From: Lichenibacterium dinghuense
Lineage (GTDB): Bacteria; Pseudomonadota; Alphaproteobacteria; Rhizobiales; Beijerinckiaceae
Reading direction: 5' to 3'
NCBI RefSeq assembly: GCF_021730615.1
Contig: NZ_JAJLMN010000001.1
Span: forward strand, 5,733,501-5,797,500
DNA length: 64,000 bases
A program made the position numbers and the translations under genes. Under the pieces are notes generated by a model. That model worked only from the letters and a program-made list of their open reading frames with translations, was not told the DNA's origin and made no database searches. Below are positions 35,277 to 44,619 of this stretch, one piece after another (position 1 is the first letter of the stretch; each line of letters opens with the position of its first letter).

Positions 35277-36581
35277 TCACCCGCGCGGGCCGGCGGCTGG
35301 GGCAAGGTCGCCGTCCCCGAGGTGGACGGGAGACTCCAGGCCCTCGGTCAGCACGGTCGCCTTCGTCTCCGGCAGCATCAGCAGCGCCACGACCACTAGG
35401 CTGTAGCCGATTGCGGCGTCGATGCCGATGGCGGCCCCGAGGCCGATGCTCTCGCTCCAGTGCCCCACCAGGAAGGGGAAGGCCGCCGACACGATGCGGC
35501 CGGCGTTGTAGCAGAAGCCGACGCCGGTGCCGCGCACGCCCGACGGGTAGAGTTCCGAGAACAGCGCCCCCATGGAGGCCGGGATGCCGGCGGCGCAGAA
35601 GCCGAGCGGGAAGCCGAGGAACAGCATCGCCGTGTTGCCGAAGGGGATGAACACGTAGGCGAGCACCACCACGACGCAGGAGGCCGCGAACAGGCCCATG
35701 GTGAGGCGCCGCCCGATGCGGTCGAGCAGCGCGGCCGCGGCGAGGCAGCCGAAGAAGAAGGCTGCGATGATGACCGCCAGGTAGGCGCCGGTGCCGAGGG
35801 TCGACAGGCCACGCTCGGTGCCGAGGTACGTCGGCAGCCAGCTCGTGACCGCGTAGTAGCCGCCGTGCGCGCCGGTGCCGAGGAGCAGGCCGACCAGCGT
35901 GACGCGGAGGTTCGCCGGCGAGAACACGCCGAGGAGCGTGGTGAGCGGCGACGGTCTTTCTCCCGCGAGGCCGGCCGTGCGGGCCGGCGACGCCTCGGGC
36001 TCGGCGATGTTCCGGCGCACCCAGACGACGAGCAACGCGGGCAGCAGCCCGACCGCGAACAGCACTCGCCAAGCGATGTCGTGCGGGACCAGCGAGAACA
36101 CCAGCGTGAACAGCAGCACCGACGCTCCCCAACCCACGGCCCAGGCGCTCTGGACGCCGGCCAGCGCCTTGCCGCGGTGCTGCGGCCGGATGGCCTCACT
36201 CATCAGGGCGACGCCCCCGGCCCACTCGCCACCGAAGCCGAACCCCTGCAGGGCCTTGAGCGTCAGGAGCTGCCAGTAGCCCTGCGCGAAGGCGGACAGG
36301 AACGTCGCGCCGGCGAACCACAGGATCATCCATTGCAGGGCGCGCACGCGCCCGACCCTGTCCGACACCATGCCGCCGGCCCAGCCGCCGACCGCCGAGG
36401 CGACAAGCGTGACGCTGGCGATGAGGCCGGCGTCCCCTTTGCTGATGTGCCACAGGCCGAGCAGCGTCGGGATGACCAAGGAGAAGAGCTGGACGTCGAA
36501 GGCGTCGAGCGCCCAACCGCCGAAGCAGGCCCAGAAGGTCTTGCGCTCCGCGTCGGAGCCGGACCGGTACCAATCCATCAT
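35277..36581 (-). CDS. MFS transporter (organic/aromatic-acid symporter type)
   Basis: A 434-residue major facilitator with about 12 membrane segments. Family motifs include WALDAFDVQLFSLVIPTLLG in TM1, DRVGRVRAL in the 2-3 loop, RPQHRGKALAG and DRIGRRLTM. The D-x-x-D in TM1 is typical of acid:H+ symporters. ATG at 36581 has GAGGA about ten bases upstream; a second ATG follows at once. The gene lies between the GntR regulator and the amidohydrolase in the same direction and probably imports the amidohydrolase substrate. Confidence 0.88.
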   Translation of the reverse strand: MMDWYRSGSDAERKTFWACFGGWALDAFDVQLFSLVIPTLLGLWHISKGDAGLIASVTLVASAVGGWAGGMVSDRVGRVRALQWMILWFAGATFLSAFAQGYWQLLTLKALQGFGFGGEWAGGVALMSEAIRPQHRGKALAGVQSAWAVGWGASVLLFTLVFSLVPHDIAWRVLFAVGLLPALLVVWVRRNIAEPEASPARTAGLAGERPSPLTTLLGVFSPANLRVTLVGLLLGTGAHGGYYAVTSWLPTYLGTERGLSTLGTGAYLAVIIAAFFFGCLAAAALLDRIGRRLTMGLFAASCVVVVLAYVFIPFGNTAMLFLGFPLGFCAAGIPASMGALFSELYPSGVRGTGVGFCYNAGRIVSAAFPFLVGHWSESIGLGAAIGIDAAIGYSLVVVALLMLPETKATVLTEGLESPVHLGDGDLAPAAGPRG

Positions 36582-36643
36582 CTGTCGTATTTCCTCGGTG
36601 TTCCGCTCTTGCCGGCGGTTCTGATGTTTGTTCGGGACGGAGG

Positions 36644-37390
36644 TCAGCGGATCTCCACACGATAGCGGAAGCGGTCCGCCGGGCCGCGCGAGCGGCGCCA
36701 CTCGATGGGGTGGCGGTCGTAGCCGCGCGCCACGCGTTCGATGACGACGACCGGCGCACCGGGTTCGAGCCCGAGCGTGCGGGCCTGGCCGGCATCCGCG
36801 ACGTCGACGGTCAGTGTCTCGTCCGCGACCGCGACGACCTCACCGCAGAGCCGCTCATAGAGGGGGTAGAGCAGGTCCCCAAACTCATGGAGCGCCAGTG
36901 CCTCCAGGGGCGCGAACCGGTCCGAGGGCAACCAGATCTCCTCCACCAGCAGCGGACGCTCGCCGTCGAGCCTGAGCCGGTCGAGGCGGATGGCCGGCTT
37001 CCCGGGACGCAGGCCGAGCGCCGCCGCGGCCTGCGGCGGACAGGACGCCCGTGCCCGTCCAAGGATGCGCGCACGTGGCAGGGACCGTACGTCGTCCCCG
37101 TCCGACAGCCGGAAGAACCGGAACAGTGACCGGTCGAGCGACGGTCGGCGCACGAAGGTGCCGCGCCCCTGCACGCGGTCGAGGACGCCCTCGGCGACGA
37201 GTAGGTCGACCGCCTTCCGCACCGTGCCGACCGCCACACCGGCATCCCGTGCCAGCTCGGCCTCGGTCGGGATGGCATCACCCGCCGCCCACGTTCCCTC
37301 CACCACCTTCGAGACGATGGCGTCCCGAAGCTGTTGGTAGCGGGCGAGACGCGGGTCGGCGGCTGCGAGCAAGGACATCGATTCATCCAT
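36644..37390 (-). CDS. GntR-family regulator with UTRA effector domain
   Basis: A 248-residue regulator of the HutC type: winged HTH at 15-80 (RYQQLRDAIVSKVVEGTWAA, GVAVGTVRKAVDLLVAEGVL, VQGRGTFVRRP) and UTRA ligand domain at about 100-240 (PAIRLDRLRLDGERPLLVEE). It heads an operon with an MFS transporter and an amidohydrolase and probably represses it until the imported substrate binds. Start ATG at 37390; a second Met is at codon 5. Confidence 0.9.
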   Translation of the reverse strand: MDESMSLLAAADPRLARYQQLRDAIVSKVVEGTWAAGDAIPTEAELARDAGVAVGTVRKAVDLLVAEGVLDRVQGRGTFVRRPSLDRSLFRFFRLSDGDDVRSLPRARILGRARASCPPQAAAALGLRPGKPAIRLDRLRLDGERPLLVEEIWLPSDRFAPLEALALHEFGDLLYPLYERLCGEVVAVADETLTVDVADAGQARTLGLEPGAPVVVIERVARGYDRHPIEWRRSRGPADRFRYRVEIR

Positions 37391-37404
37391 TCATCTATAT
37401 GAAT
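37389..37404. promoter_or_regulatory. Candidate GntR operator overlapping its own start codon
   Basis: ATTCATctatATGAAT is a perfect 6-bp inverted repeat with a four-base spacer, in a sharply A/T-rich patch. It overlaps the first codon of the GntR gene, so bound repressor would block initiation. A half site (ATTCAT) repeats at 37381-37386. Confidence 0.55.
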
Positions 37405-37456
37405 GTGCCGTCGGAAATATGCTGGGTCAAGCGGGGCCGACGCCGGCACTGCGCGT

Positions 37457-38665
37457 TCACTGCACGGCGTAGAACGGTCCGACCAGGCCAGGCGTGTCGC
37501 CCATACGCCTGCCATCCATCACCAGCGAGACCCGCCTCCCGAGGAAGAACGGCGCGCCCCACACGAAGGCCGTCGACTGAGCCTCTGCAGCCTCGGCGAC
37601 ATCGTCGGACGCCCCGGCGTGACGCTCCCGGACGCCCTGGTAGTTTCCGACGCCGAACCTCGTCGGAATTTTTTTCCCGTCGATGCCGACCATCTCCGCG
37701 TCTAGCGTACGCCTGGGCTCGACGCAGTACGCCCAGGCCATGTCTCGGCACCGCGGCAGGCTGTCGTCGCGCAGGATGTACGTCTCCGTCCCGCTGTCGA
37801 TGTAGCTGGCGGGATAGCTCCTGCCGTCGAGCACGGTCGTGAACCGGCCGGCCGCGTCGAGGTGCAGGATGCTTGCCGTGCCGGCCCCGTCGCCGGACAC
37901 GGCATCGACCCCGAACGTCAGCGTGCCGGCGACCTCGCGAGCGCCCCCGGCAGGCGATGCCGGCAGTTCGATGATGATCCCGTTGTCGTGCCCCGGCAGG
38001 TACGAGACCGGGTTCGGTAGGCGGTAGGCGGGCTCGATGGCTCCCTCGCTGGGCGACCATTCCGCGCCGTCCCGGACGAACACGCCGGGCGCGTTTGTCC
38101 CCTGCTTGCAGGCACCCTGACAGTCGAACAGGTGCTGGCCGACGCCCAGGGTGCCGTTCGACGTGGGCCGGACATCGGAGTGCGGACACGCCTGTGGCTG
38201 TGGCTCCACCTGGTCGTCGATGACCTGCAAGGGAAGCCCTTTCGCGGTCAACCCGCCCAGGCGCACGTCGGCCCGGTGCAGGGGTCCCCAGGCCGTGTCG
38301 TGGACGAAGCGGAGGCACTCGGCGAGCAACTTGCCGTCCGGACCGGGGAACGCCGGCAGTCGCAGCCATGTCGGCACCGCCGACGACTCCAGCCTCAGGC
38401 CGGTCGAGCCCGTGTCGACCATCACGTCGTCGACCGTGGCGCATCGCTCGGTGCCCGGCTCGCACACGGTGACGCTCACGACCATGCGGTTGAAGCCGCC
38501 GTGCGGGGTTCGCATCACCAGCGGCAGGACGTTCGGCCGTTCCATCGCGTGCGAGGGCGTGGCGGTCGCGGCGAAAGCCATGGCGAGGACGGCGAGCCCG
38601 GGCCAGCCTCGCGGGTGGTGAGGTCCCGTCCGATGCATCCCGAGCGGACTGGCGTTCGCCTTCAT
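37457..38665 (-). CDS. DUF3443-type secreted protein, aspartyl-protease-like motifs
   Basis: A 402-residue protein with a signal sequence (AVLAMAFAATATPSHA, cleaved near residue 40). The mature start NVLPLVMRTPHGGFNRMVVS and later FVRDGAEWSPSEG and NGIIIELPASPAGGA match DUF3443. Two D-(T/S)-G motifs are present, VDTGSTGLRL and IDSGTETYIL, in aspartyl-protease-like positions, though activity is unproven. Six or more cysteines suggest periplasmic disulphides. The ATG overlaps the stop of the upstream MFS gene (ATGA), so the pair is translationally coupled. Confidence 0.78.
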   Translation of the reverse strand: MKANASPLGMHRTGPHHPRGWPGLAVLAMAFAATATPSHAMERPNVLPLVMRTPHGGFNRMVVSVTVCEPGTERCATVDDVMVDTGSTGLRLESSAVPTWLRLPAFPGPDGKLLAECLRFVHDTAWGPLHRADVRLGGLTAKGLPLQVIDDQVEPQPQACPHSDVRPTSNGTLGVGQHLFDCQGACKQGTNAPGVFVRDGAEWSPSEGAIEPAYRLPNPVSYLPGHDNGIIIELPASPAGGAREVAGTLTFGVDAVSGDGAGTASILHLDAAGRFTTVLDGRSYPASYIDSGTETYILRDDSLPRCRDMAWAYCVEPRRTLDAEMVGIDGKKIPTRFGVGNYQGVRERHAGASDDVAEAAEAQSTAFVWGAPFFLGRRVSLVMDGRRMGDTPGLVGPFYAVQ

Positions 38666-39987
38666 GCCTGCGCCGGCACGGCACTGGACGCGCCCATCCG
38701 TCCTCGACCGGCGACCTTGAGGCCGAGCAGGCCGCCCACGGCCAGCGCCGCGGCGATGAGCAGGATGCCGGCGTCGTAGCTGCCGGTCGCGTCCTTGATG
38801 CGCCCAACGAGCGGGGGCAGGCCCATGCCGGCGAACTGCGCCATGGCGTTGATGAGGGCGATGCCGGCCGCGGCGGCCAAGCCGGAAAGCTGGTCGGTCG
38901 TGGCGGCCCAGAACACCGGCGTCGAGGCCCAGTTCAGCCCGACGGCGAGGACGAGCAGGATGTAGGCGCCGAGCGTAGCCCCGGCCTCGGCGCACCACAC
39001 CGAGCCGGCCAGCAGCACGCCGGAGGCGAGCAGCGGCAGGCCGAGGTGAAGGGCGCGCTCGCCCATGCGGTCGGAGCTGCGGCCGTTCAGGTACATGAGC
39101 ACGCAGGCGAGCAGGAACGGCAGCGCCGACAGCAGGCTGACGAGGAAGTTGCTCTGCCCCGACAGGCCCTTCACGATCAGCGGCATGAACAGGGTCACGC
39201 CGATGGTGCCGAAGGCCTGCAGGAGCCAGAAGGCCGCGAGGGCCCACACGCGTCCGCTGCGCAGGGCCGGCTTCCAGTCGTGCGAGGGAGCGGCCTCGCC
39301 ACCACCGTGGGCATCCGCCGCGAGACTCGTTTCGAGCCAGCCCTTCTCGGCGTCGGACAGCCAGCGCGCGGCCCGCGGCGTCTCGGGCAGCAGCAGGAGG
39401 ACGAGCAGGCCGAGCACCATCGCCGGCAGGCCCTCGACGAGGAAGAGCCAGCGCCAACCCGCCAGGCCCGCGACGCCGTCGAGCCCGAGCAGCGCTCCCG
39501 ATATGGGCAGCCCGACGACGGAGGCGAGCGTCGCCCCGATATAGAAGATCGACATGGCGCGGCCGCGCTCGCGTGCCGGGTACCAGAGCGACAGGTAGTA
39601 GATGACGCCCGGGGTGAAGCCGGCCTCGGCGGCGCCGAGCAGCAGGCGCATCCCGTAGAGCTGCCACGGCGCGTGGACGAGGCACATCAGCGCCGCGACC
39701 GCGCCCCAACTCACCATGATGCGGGCGATCCAGCGCCGAGCGCCGACCCGCGCCAGGGCGAGGTTGCTGGGGATCTCGAACACCGTGTAGGTGACGAAGA
39801 ACAGGCCCGCGGCGAGGCCGTACATGGCCGTGGTGAGCCCGAGGTCGGCGTTCATGGTCAGCGCCGCGACCGAGATGTTGGACCGGTCGAGGTAGGCCAC
39901 CAGAAAGCAGGCCATGAGGAACGGCATCAGGCGCCAGTTCAGCTTGCGGATGGCCGATGCTCGATGGCCGTCATCGGTGTCACTCAT
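38662..39987 (-). CDS. MFS transporter, anion:cation symporter (ACS) type
   Basis: A 441-residue transporter with about 12 membrane segments. The N-terminus (NWRLMPFLMACFLVAYLDRS) and GRAEAGFTPGVIYYLSLWYP-like region (LLLGAAEAGFTPGVIYYLSL) are hallmarks of the ACS family, whose members take up tartrate, phthalate, galactonate and similar organic anions. ATG at 39987 has GGGAG eight bases upstream. It is coupled to the DUF3443 gene. An IS21-family element begins 53 bases upstream of its start codon and may have separated it from its promoter. Confidence 0.88.
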   Translation of the reverse strand: MSDTDDGHRASAIRKLNWRLMPFLMACFLVAYLDRSNISVAALTMNADLGLTTAMYGLAAGLFFVTYTVFEIPSNLALARVGARRWIARIMVSWGAVAALMCLVHAPWQLYGMRLLLGAAEAGFTPGVIYYLSLWYPARERGRAMSIFYIGATLASVVGLPISGALLGLDGVAGLAGWRWLFLVEGLPAMVLGLLVLLLLPETPRAARWLSDAEKGWLETSLAADAHGGGEAAPSHDWKPALRSGRVWALAAFWLLQAFGTIGVTLFMPLIVKGLSGQSNFLVSLLSALPFLLACVLMYLNGRSSDRMGERALHLGLPLLASGVLLAGSVWCAEAGATLGAYILLVLAVGLNWASTPVFWAATTDQLSGLAAAAGIALINAMAQFAGMGLPPLVGRIKDATGSYDAGILLIAAALAVGGLLGLKVAGRGRMGASSAVPAQA

Positions 39988-40179
39988 CCGCGTTTCTCCC
40001 TGACGTCCTTGCGGGCCGCCAGGCTGACCAGGCAGCGTCGTGTGACTGTCAATCGGCGTTGAAATTTGACCCCCTATCGGCGTCCAATGTTGACCCCCTT
40101 GCTGCAATCTGAGGCGGTAGCGGCCGCCCGGCGAAGCGGGTCAGGGTTGCGCAGCCGGGCGGCTGCGGTGGCGTGATGC

Positions 40180-40917
40180 TCAGGCCGAGGCGCGGTTTTT
40201 GAAGCGCCAACTCTCGTTGCCGGTCTCGACGATCTCGCAATGGTGGGTGAGCCGGTCCAGCAGTGCGGTCGTCATCTTGGCATCGCCGAACACGTTCGGC
40301 CATTCACCGAAGGCCAGGTTGGTCGTCACGATGACGGAGGTCTGCTCGTAGAGGCGGCTGATGAGATGGAAGAGGAGTTGCCCGCCAGACTGGGCAAAGG
40401 GCAGATAGCCGAGTTCGTCGAGCACGATGAAGTCCATGCGCGACAGGTAGTCGGCCATGCGGCCGTGGCGGCCGGCGCGGCCTTCGGCTTCGAGCCGGTT
40501 CACGAGGTCGACGACGTTGAAATAGCGGCCACGGGCGCCGTTGCGGATGCAGGCTCGGGCGATCCCGATGGCGAGGTGAGTCTTGCCGGTCCCGGTGCCG
40601 CCCACCAGGACAGCGTTGCGCTGGTGAGCAAGGAACTCGCCGCCGGCGAGATCGCGCACCAGCATCTCGTTGATGAGCGTGCCTTCGAACCGGAAATCCT
40701 CGATGTCCTTGGCTAAAGGCAGCTTGGAGATGGTGATCTGATACTTGATCGAGCGCGCCTGTTTCTCGGCGATCTCGGCCTGCAGCAGATCACCGACGAT
40801 GCGTTGCGGCTCGTGCTGGCGCTTCAACGCCGTGGTGATGATCTCGTCGTAGCCGGCCTTCATGCCGTAAAGCTTCAGGTCCACCATCGTGGCCAGGATT
40901 TCGGAACGTTCCATCAC
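40180..40917 (-). CDS. istB: IS21-family helper ATPase IstB
   Basis: A 245-residue AAA+ protein: Walker [17 protein letters not shown], Walker [18 protein letters not shown], sensor region [10 protein letters not shown]. It helps the IstA transposase choose and bind target DNA. The GTG start overlaps the istA stop by four bases, the usual coupling in this family; an ATG is the next codon. Confidence 0.95.
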   Translation of the reverse strand: MMERSEILATMVDLKLYGMKAGYDEIITTALKRQHEPQRIVGDLLQAEIAEKQARSIKYQITISKLPLAKDIEDFRFEGTLINEMLVRDLAGGEFLAHQRNAVLVGGTGTGKTHLAIGIARACIRNGARGRYFNVVDLVNRLEAEGRAGRHGRMADYLSRMDFIVLDELGYLPFAQSGGQLLFHLISRLYEQTSVIVTTNLAFGEWPNVFGDAKMTTALLDRLTHHCEIVETGNESWRFKNRASA

Positions 40918-42413
40918 ATGATGCTCCTCAGAGTGTCATAGCGCGCGCAGTCGGCGACGGGCTCGTGCTGCAGGCGCAGCGCGTCAGGGGTATCGATGGT
41001 GATGACGCGCGCGGGTTCGCGGCGTCGGGCCAGGATGTTGAGGATGATGTCGGCCGAGTGGACGCCGGCTTCGAGCGCCTCCAGGCAGGCAGCCTCGACG
41101 GCCTCCAGCCCGTCGTCCATGGCGGCCGTCAGCAGGCCCACCATCTGGCGATCGCCATCGTCGGCGCCGGCGAGCTTGCGCCGGACGCGCTCGAAGGCGG
41201 GCGGCAGCACCCAATCCTTGAACGGCGCCCCGTTACGCAGGGCGCCGGGCTTGCGGGCCAGCACCGGCACATAATGCCAGGGCTCGAATACGGTCTCGTT
41301 GCGGCCGAACCTGCGAACATGCTCGCCCACGACATGGCCGCCCTGGCGCAACTCGATCCGCTCCGCATAGGCCCGCACTTCGACGGGGCGGCCGACGGCG
41401 CTCGCCATCACCGAGTAACGGTTGTTGTCGAAGCGGATCAGGCACGTCTTGGACACCGAGACCGGCACGGCGTGGAAACCGTCGAAGGCGCCGACATAGG
41501 GCACGAGGCTCGGCCGCTCCGCCTCGAACGCCTGCCAGACCGTGATCTCCTTGTTCTCGGGATGGGGATGGCCCTTGGCGTAAGCGACGCACTGATCGAG
41601 GAGCCACCTGTTCAGCTCCTCGATGCTCTTCACGCGCAGGCGGGGCGTGAAGAAGCGCTCGCGCACCGAGCCGACTCGGTTCTCGACTTGGCCCTTCTCC
41701 CATCCCGACGCCGGCGTGCAGGCGACGGGATCGACGAGATAGTGAGCGCACATCTGCTGAAAACGGCGGTTATATTGTCGTTCCTTGCCGACGAGGATCG
41801 TTTCGACTGCCGTCTTCATGTTGTCGTAGATGCCGCGGCGGCAGGCGCCCTCGAAGAAGGCGAAGGCCTTGTCGTGGGCGTCGAACACCATCTCCTGGCT
41901 TTCGCGCGGATAGGCCCGCGCAAACAGCATGCGGCTGTGGCAGAGCCGGACGTGGGCCACCTTGATGGTGACGGTGGTGCCGTTGATCAGCACGATCTCG
42001 TGGCTCCAGTCGAACTGGTAGGCCTCGCCCGGATCAAAGCTCAGCGGCACGTGGGCGGCGGCCGTCACCGCGACCCGCTCGCGCCGCCAGCCCCGGGCGT
42101 AGCGCCGGACAGCGTCGTAGCCGCCCGCATAGCCGCGGCCGCGCAGATCCTCGAACACGCGGATCATGGTGAGCCGCTCGCGGGCCGCCTTGCTGTCGTT
42201 GGCGGCCAGCATCTCGTCCAGATCAGCCCGCCACTGCCCGAGCTTGGGCATCGGCTGGACCTCACGCTCGTACTCGAACGCGGTGCGGCCGGTGCGCACC
42301 ACCTTGCGCACGGTGTTCCGGGACACGTGCAGATCCCGGACGATCTCCTTGATGGACCGGCCTCGAATGAAGAACTCGCGCCTGATGCGCGCAATCGTGT
42401 CCACGCCTTTCAT
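40914..42413 (-). CDS. istA: IS21-family transposase IstA
   Basis: A 499-residue transposase. N-terminal HTH ([20 protein letters not shown]), then an RNase H-like core: first Asp in [13 protein letters not shown], second in [16 protein letters not shown], Glu in [15 protein letters not shown]. The C-terminal region closes with the family's YDTLR-like tail. ATG at 42413 fits the usual N-terminus [15 protein letters not shown]. It appears intact. Confidence 0.95.
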   Translation of the reverse strand: MKGVDTIARIRREFFIRGRSIKEIVRDLHVSRNTVRKVVRTGRTAFEYEREVQPMPKLGQWRADLDEMLAANDSKAARERLTMIRVFEDLRGRGYAGGYDAVRRYARGWRRERVAVTAAAHVPLSFDPGEAYQFDWSHEIVLINGTTVTIKVAHVRLCHSRMLFARAYPRESQEMVFDAHDKAFAFFEGACRRGIYDNMKTAVETILVGKERQYNRRFQQMCAHYLVDPVACTPASGWEKGQVENRVGSVRERFFTPRLRVKSIEELNRWLLDQCVAYAKGHPHPENKEITVWQAFEAERPSLVPYVGAFDGFHAVPVSVSKTCLIRFDNNRYSVMASAVGRPVEVRAYAERIELRQGGHVVGEHVRRFGRNETVFEPWHYVPVLARKPGALRNGAPFKDWVLPPAFERVRRKLAGADDGDRQMVGLLTAAMDDGLEAVEAACLEALEAGVHSADIILNILARRREPARVITIDTPDALRLQHEPVADCARYDTLRSIM

Positions 42414-42531
42414 CCCCCCCACCGCCCGTCCCGCAACAAGGACGTGCAGCTTGCTCGAATTGCACTCGAGGGGGTCAAAGTTGGACGCCGATCCCCCTCA
42501 CATGGGGGTCAAAATTCCACGCCTAATCACA

Positions 42532-42858
42532 ATCACCGACCTCGAAACCTGCTCTCGACAGGAGGAGCGCTCGATCCGCAACGCCGACGGGTACCGCGAA
42601 CCGAGGAAGGGCGGCACGGGCACGGAGTTTGTTGTCCGGGCGCAGGCTTGTGCCGGATGGTTCGCCACACCGATGCGGATGCGCCGCGTCCTCGAATGGC
42701 TCGATACCGAAGGGTTCCTCGACCATGGCCGCGACCGCACGGCGACACGCTCGAACATGTGGGCGCAGAAGCAGGTGACGTGGCCCGACGGGACGCGGGT
42801 CCGATCGATCGCGATCTACCTGCCCCGGGGCCTCGCCGATCTGACCCTCGACGGCTGA
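42532..42858 (+). pseudogene. 3' fragment of an unidentified gene cut off by IS21 copy 1
   Basis: Directly after the IS end an open frame runs without its own start: RSIRNADGYREPRKGGTGTE, then GWFATPMRMRRVLEWLDTEG, FLDHGRDRT, ending IYLPRGLADLTLDG. The middle looks like a winged-helix end domain as found in plasmid or phage replication/primase proteins, but I cannot name the family. The 5' part is not at the other IS border, so a deletion accompanied the insertion. Confidence 0.5.
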
Positions 42859-42969
42859 AGCGCGATCAACCCCCGATGAGGCCACAGAGTGCCGCGCTTG
42901 GCGTCACGTAAAGACTGCCGGGAGGCCGATCTCGGCCTCCCCCCAACATCATCAGAACTGGAGCTCACC

Positions 42970-43209
42970 ATGACCCGTCTTGAACAGGCCCACGCTGCAC
43001 GCGCGAAGCGACACGAAACCCTTATGGCCGTCCGCGCCATGAGCCAGAAGCTCGTGCAGAGTGCGGGCCACAAGCCATCGACCACCATCGAGATCTCCCT
43101 CGAGTCAAACTTCGAGGACTTCATCGACGTCGCCGGAGCGCGCCGGGCTAGCGATCTCCTGCGGAGGCTGGAAAAGCGCCTCACACGCGGCGGCTTAGCC
43201 GAGCGTTGA
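42970..43209 (+). CDS. Small hypothetical protein
   Basis: A 79-residue protein, mostly helical (RLEQAHAARAKRHETLMAVR; SNFEDFIDVAGARRASDLLR; basic tail). ATG at 42970 is preceded by GGAGCTCACC. It follows the fragment at 42.5 kb by 111 bases, on the same strand. No family recognised. Confidence 0.55.
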   Translation: MTRLEQAHAARAKRHETLMAVRAMSQKLVQSAGHKPSTTIEISLESNFEDFIDVAGARRASDLLRRLEKRLTRGGLAER

Positions 43210-43268
43210 TGTAGCGTAAGCTGCACGACGGACGTGCGGCGCTGGGCGACGATGTTGCTCAGCGCCAC

Positions 43269-43454
43269 TTGAGGCTGCCGATGCGGTTCGCACACACCTT
43301 CGCCGACCGGCACAGCGACGGCCTCACGTTCGCCGCTGGGGACGGCCGGGCAGTGCTCCGCGACGTCAATCAGGCCGCCCTCGCCGAGTTCGCCCGTTGG
43401 GAGGCGCGCCAGCCCTACACGCTGGCGGCAGCCCGGCGGTGCATGGAGGGGTAG
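43269..43454 (+). CDS. Small hypothetical protein
   Basis: A 61-residue frame (LPMRFAHTFADRHSDGLTFA; VLRDVNQAALAEFARWEARQ; PYTLAAARR) with codon use like its neighbours. The frame is open for 18 codons further upstream without a better start, so the N-terminus is unsure. It may be a remnant. No family recognised. Confidence 0.35.
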   Translation: MRLPMRFAHTFADRHSDGLTFAAGDGRAVLRDVNQAALAEFARWEARQPYTLAAARRCMEG

Positions 43455-43658
43455 GTGAGGGCGGAAACGGGCCCACCCCCGTGGGCGAGATCCTGAGGGC
43501 CTTGGCGGGGCCTTCGCACCGGCCCTCGATGGTGGCTGCGGGGCTGGCCTCGCCCCAGGGAGCCTGCGGACGGTCCCGTAAAGGGTGGGGCACGGCCTCG
43601 TTGCCCGCCACGGGTGTTCGGCGTGGCCCCGGCGCTTCCTCATGACCGGACCTGAACC

Positions 43659-43955
43659 ATGATCGCCAACCTTGCCGCCATCCTGCCGGACCACCCCCTG
43701 TTGAACGAGCACCGCCGCCTCCTCCGGGACCGGCCAAGCCTGACCGACCTCGACTCGGTGTTCGCCCAAAGACTGGCCTTCGTCAGCCTGCTTGACCACC
43801 TCGCGACAGCGGCGCCCTTCGTCGGCATGGACGACCTGATCGAGTCGGTGCTCGATGACGTCGTCGACGCCGCCTTTGACCCCGAGCCGGATGAACTGTG
43901 CGGCAGCGCGCTCGACGTCCTGTCGTGGATCGAGCCTCCGGCCGAGGAAAGCGGA
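43659..43955 (+). pseudogene. Hypothetical protein, probably truncated at its 3' end
   Basis: About 99 codons of believable protein (IANLAAILPDHPLLNEHRRL; SLTDLDSVFAQRLAFVSLLD; VGMDDLIESVLDDVVDAAFD; SWIEPPAEE). The frame stays open to 44855 but turns into low-complexity Arg/Pro sequence from about 43955, where an oxidoreductase fragment begins in another frame. So the native end is lost at a recombination joint, or lies close to it. Family not recognised. Confidence 0.5.
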
Positions 43956-44433
43956 GGGCGGCGGGGTGTTCGTCGTCGTCCGCTGCGACGATCCCGAGAC
44001 GTGGGACGTGCTGCGCGGCAAAGGGCACGTCGTCAGTCGCGACCGCCGGCGCGCCTGCATCTACCGCCCCTACCACCTGCTCGGCCTGGAGACGCCGCTT
44101 ACGATCCTGTCGGCGGCCCTGCACGGCCGCCCGACGGGCGGCGTCGATCAGGGCGCGCGAGCCATCATGGTGGCCGAGGCCGAACGCGACTTCGCGGTCG
44201 GCGACCATCTCACCTTGGCGGGCCACCACCACATCGTCGAGGGGCTGCGGGCCAAGCTCCTGCCGCTGTTGGCCGAGACGGCGCGGCTGGCGCCTTACTA
44301 TCTCGCGGCCGACAAGCAGCTTGTTACGCCGGTTCGACGAGGCGAGCTGCTCACGCCAGCGATGGTCGACTTGGCGGGGTCGGCGCTCGCGCCAGCTTGG
44401 CGGGCGGCGGTCTCCCCCAAACTGGACTCATAA
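43952..44433 (+). pseudogene. C-terminal fragment of a SAF-domain NAD(P)-dependent oxidoreductase (homoserine dehydrogenase-like)
   Basis: In the second frame the segment IYRPYHLLGLETPLTILSAA, then MVAEAERDFAVGDHLTLAGH, LPLLAETARLAPYYLAADKQ and LVTPVRRGELLTPAMVDLAG matches the C-terminal half of SAF-domain homoserine-dehydrogenase-like oxidoreductases. The Rossmann half with its GxGxxG is absent; the fragment begins abruptly inside another ORF. It was probably brought in by recombination and is not functional. Confidence 0.65.
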
Positions 44434-44619
44434 CGACGACACGGTGTGAGTGGCGACGTGCACCGACGTTGGAGGCGTATGGGTCGATTTCAGACGCTTT
44501 GCAGGCAGCGCCTGTAGCGCCAGCCCGTCGCATCTGCCTTGTCGACGGCGACCAATTTATGCGACACTCAGGCGCCGAAGCTACCTTTGGCGCCCCATGC
44601 TGCATCGTGACCTTGAGAG

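Larger units (their letters stand above)
40041..42531. mobile_element. IS21-family insertion sequence, copy 1
   Basis: Ends TGTGACTGTC at 40041 and the inverse of TGTGATTAGG at 42531. Inside each end are two or more repeats of the form GGCGT-x(6)-TTGACCCCC, the multiple terminal repeats of IS21 elements. It carries istA and istB in the normal order, both apparently intact. No target duplication was recognised (flanks GCGTCG and ATCACC), so its exact limits or history are uncertain. Confidence 0.85.

Noticed and set aside
40035-42540. Target duplication for IS21 copy 1
   Set aside because: Flanks GCGTCG and ATCACC do not match at any length tried.
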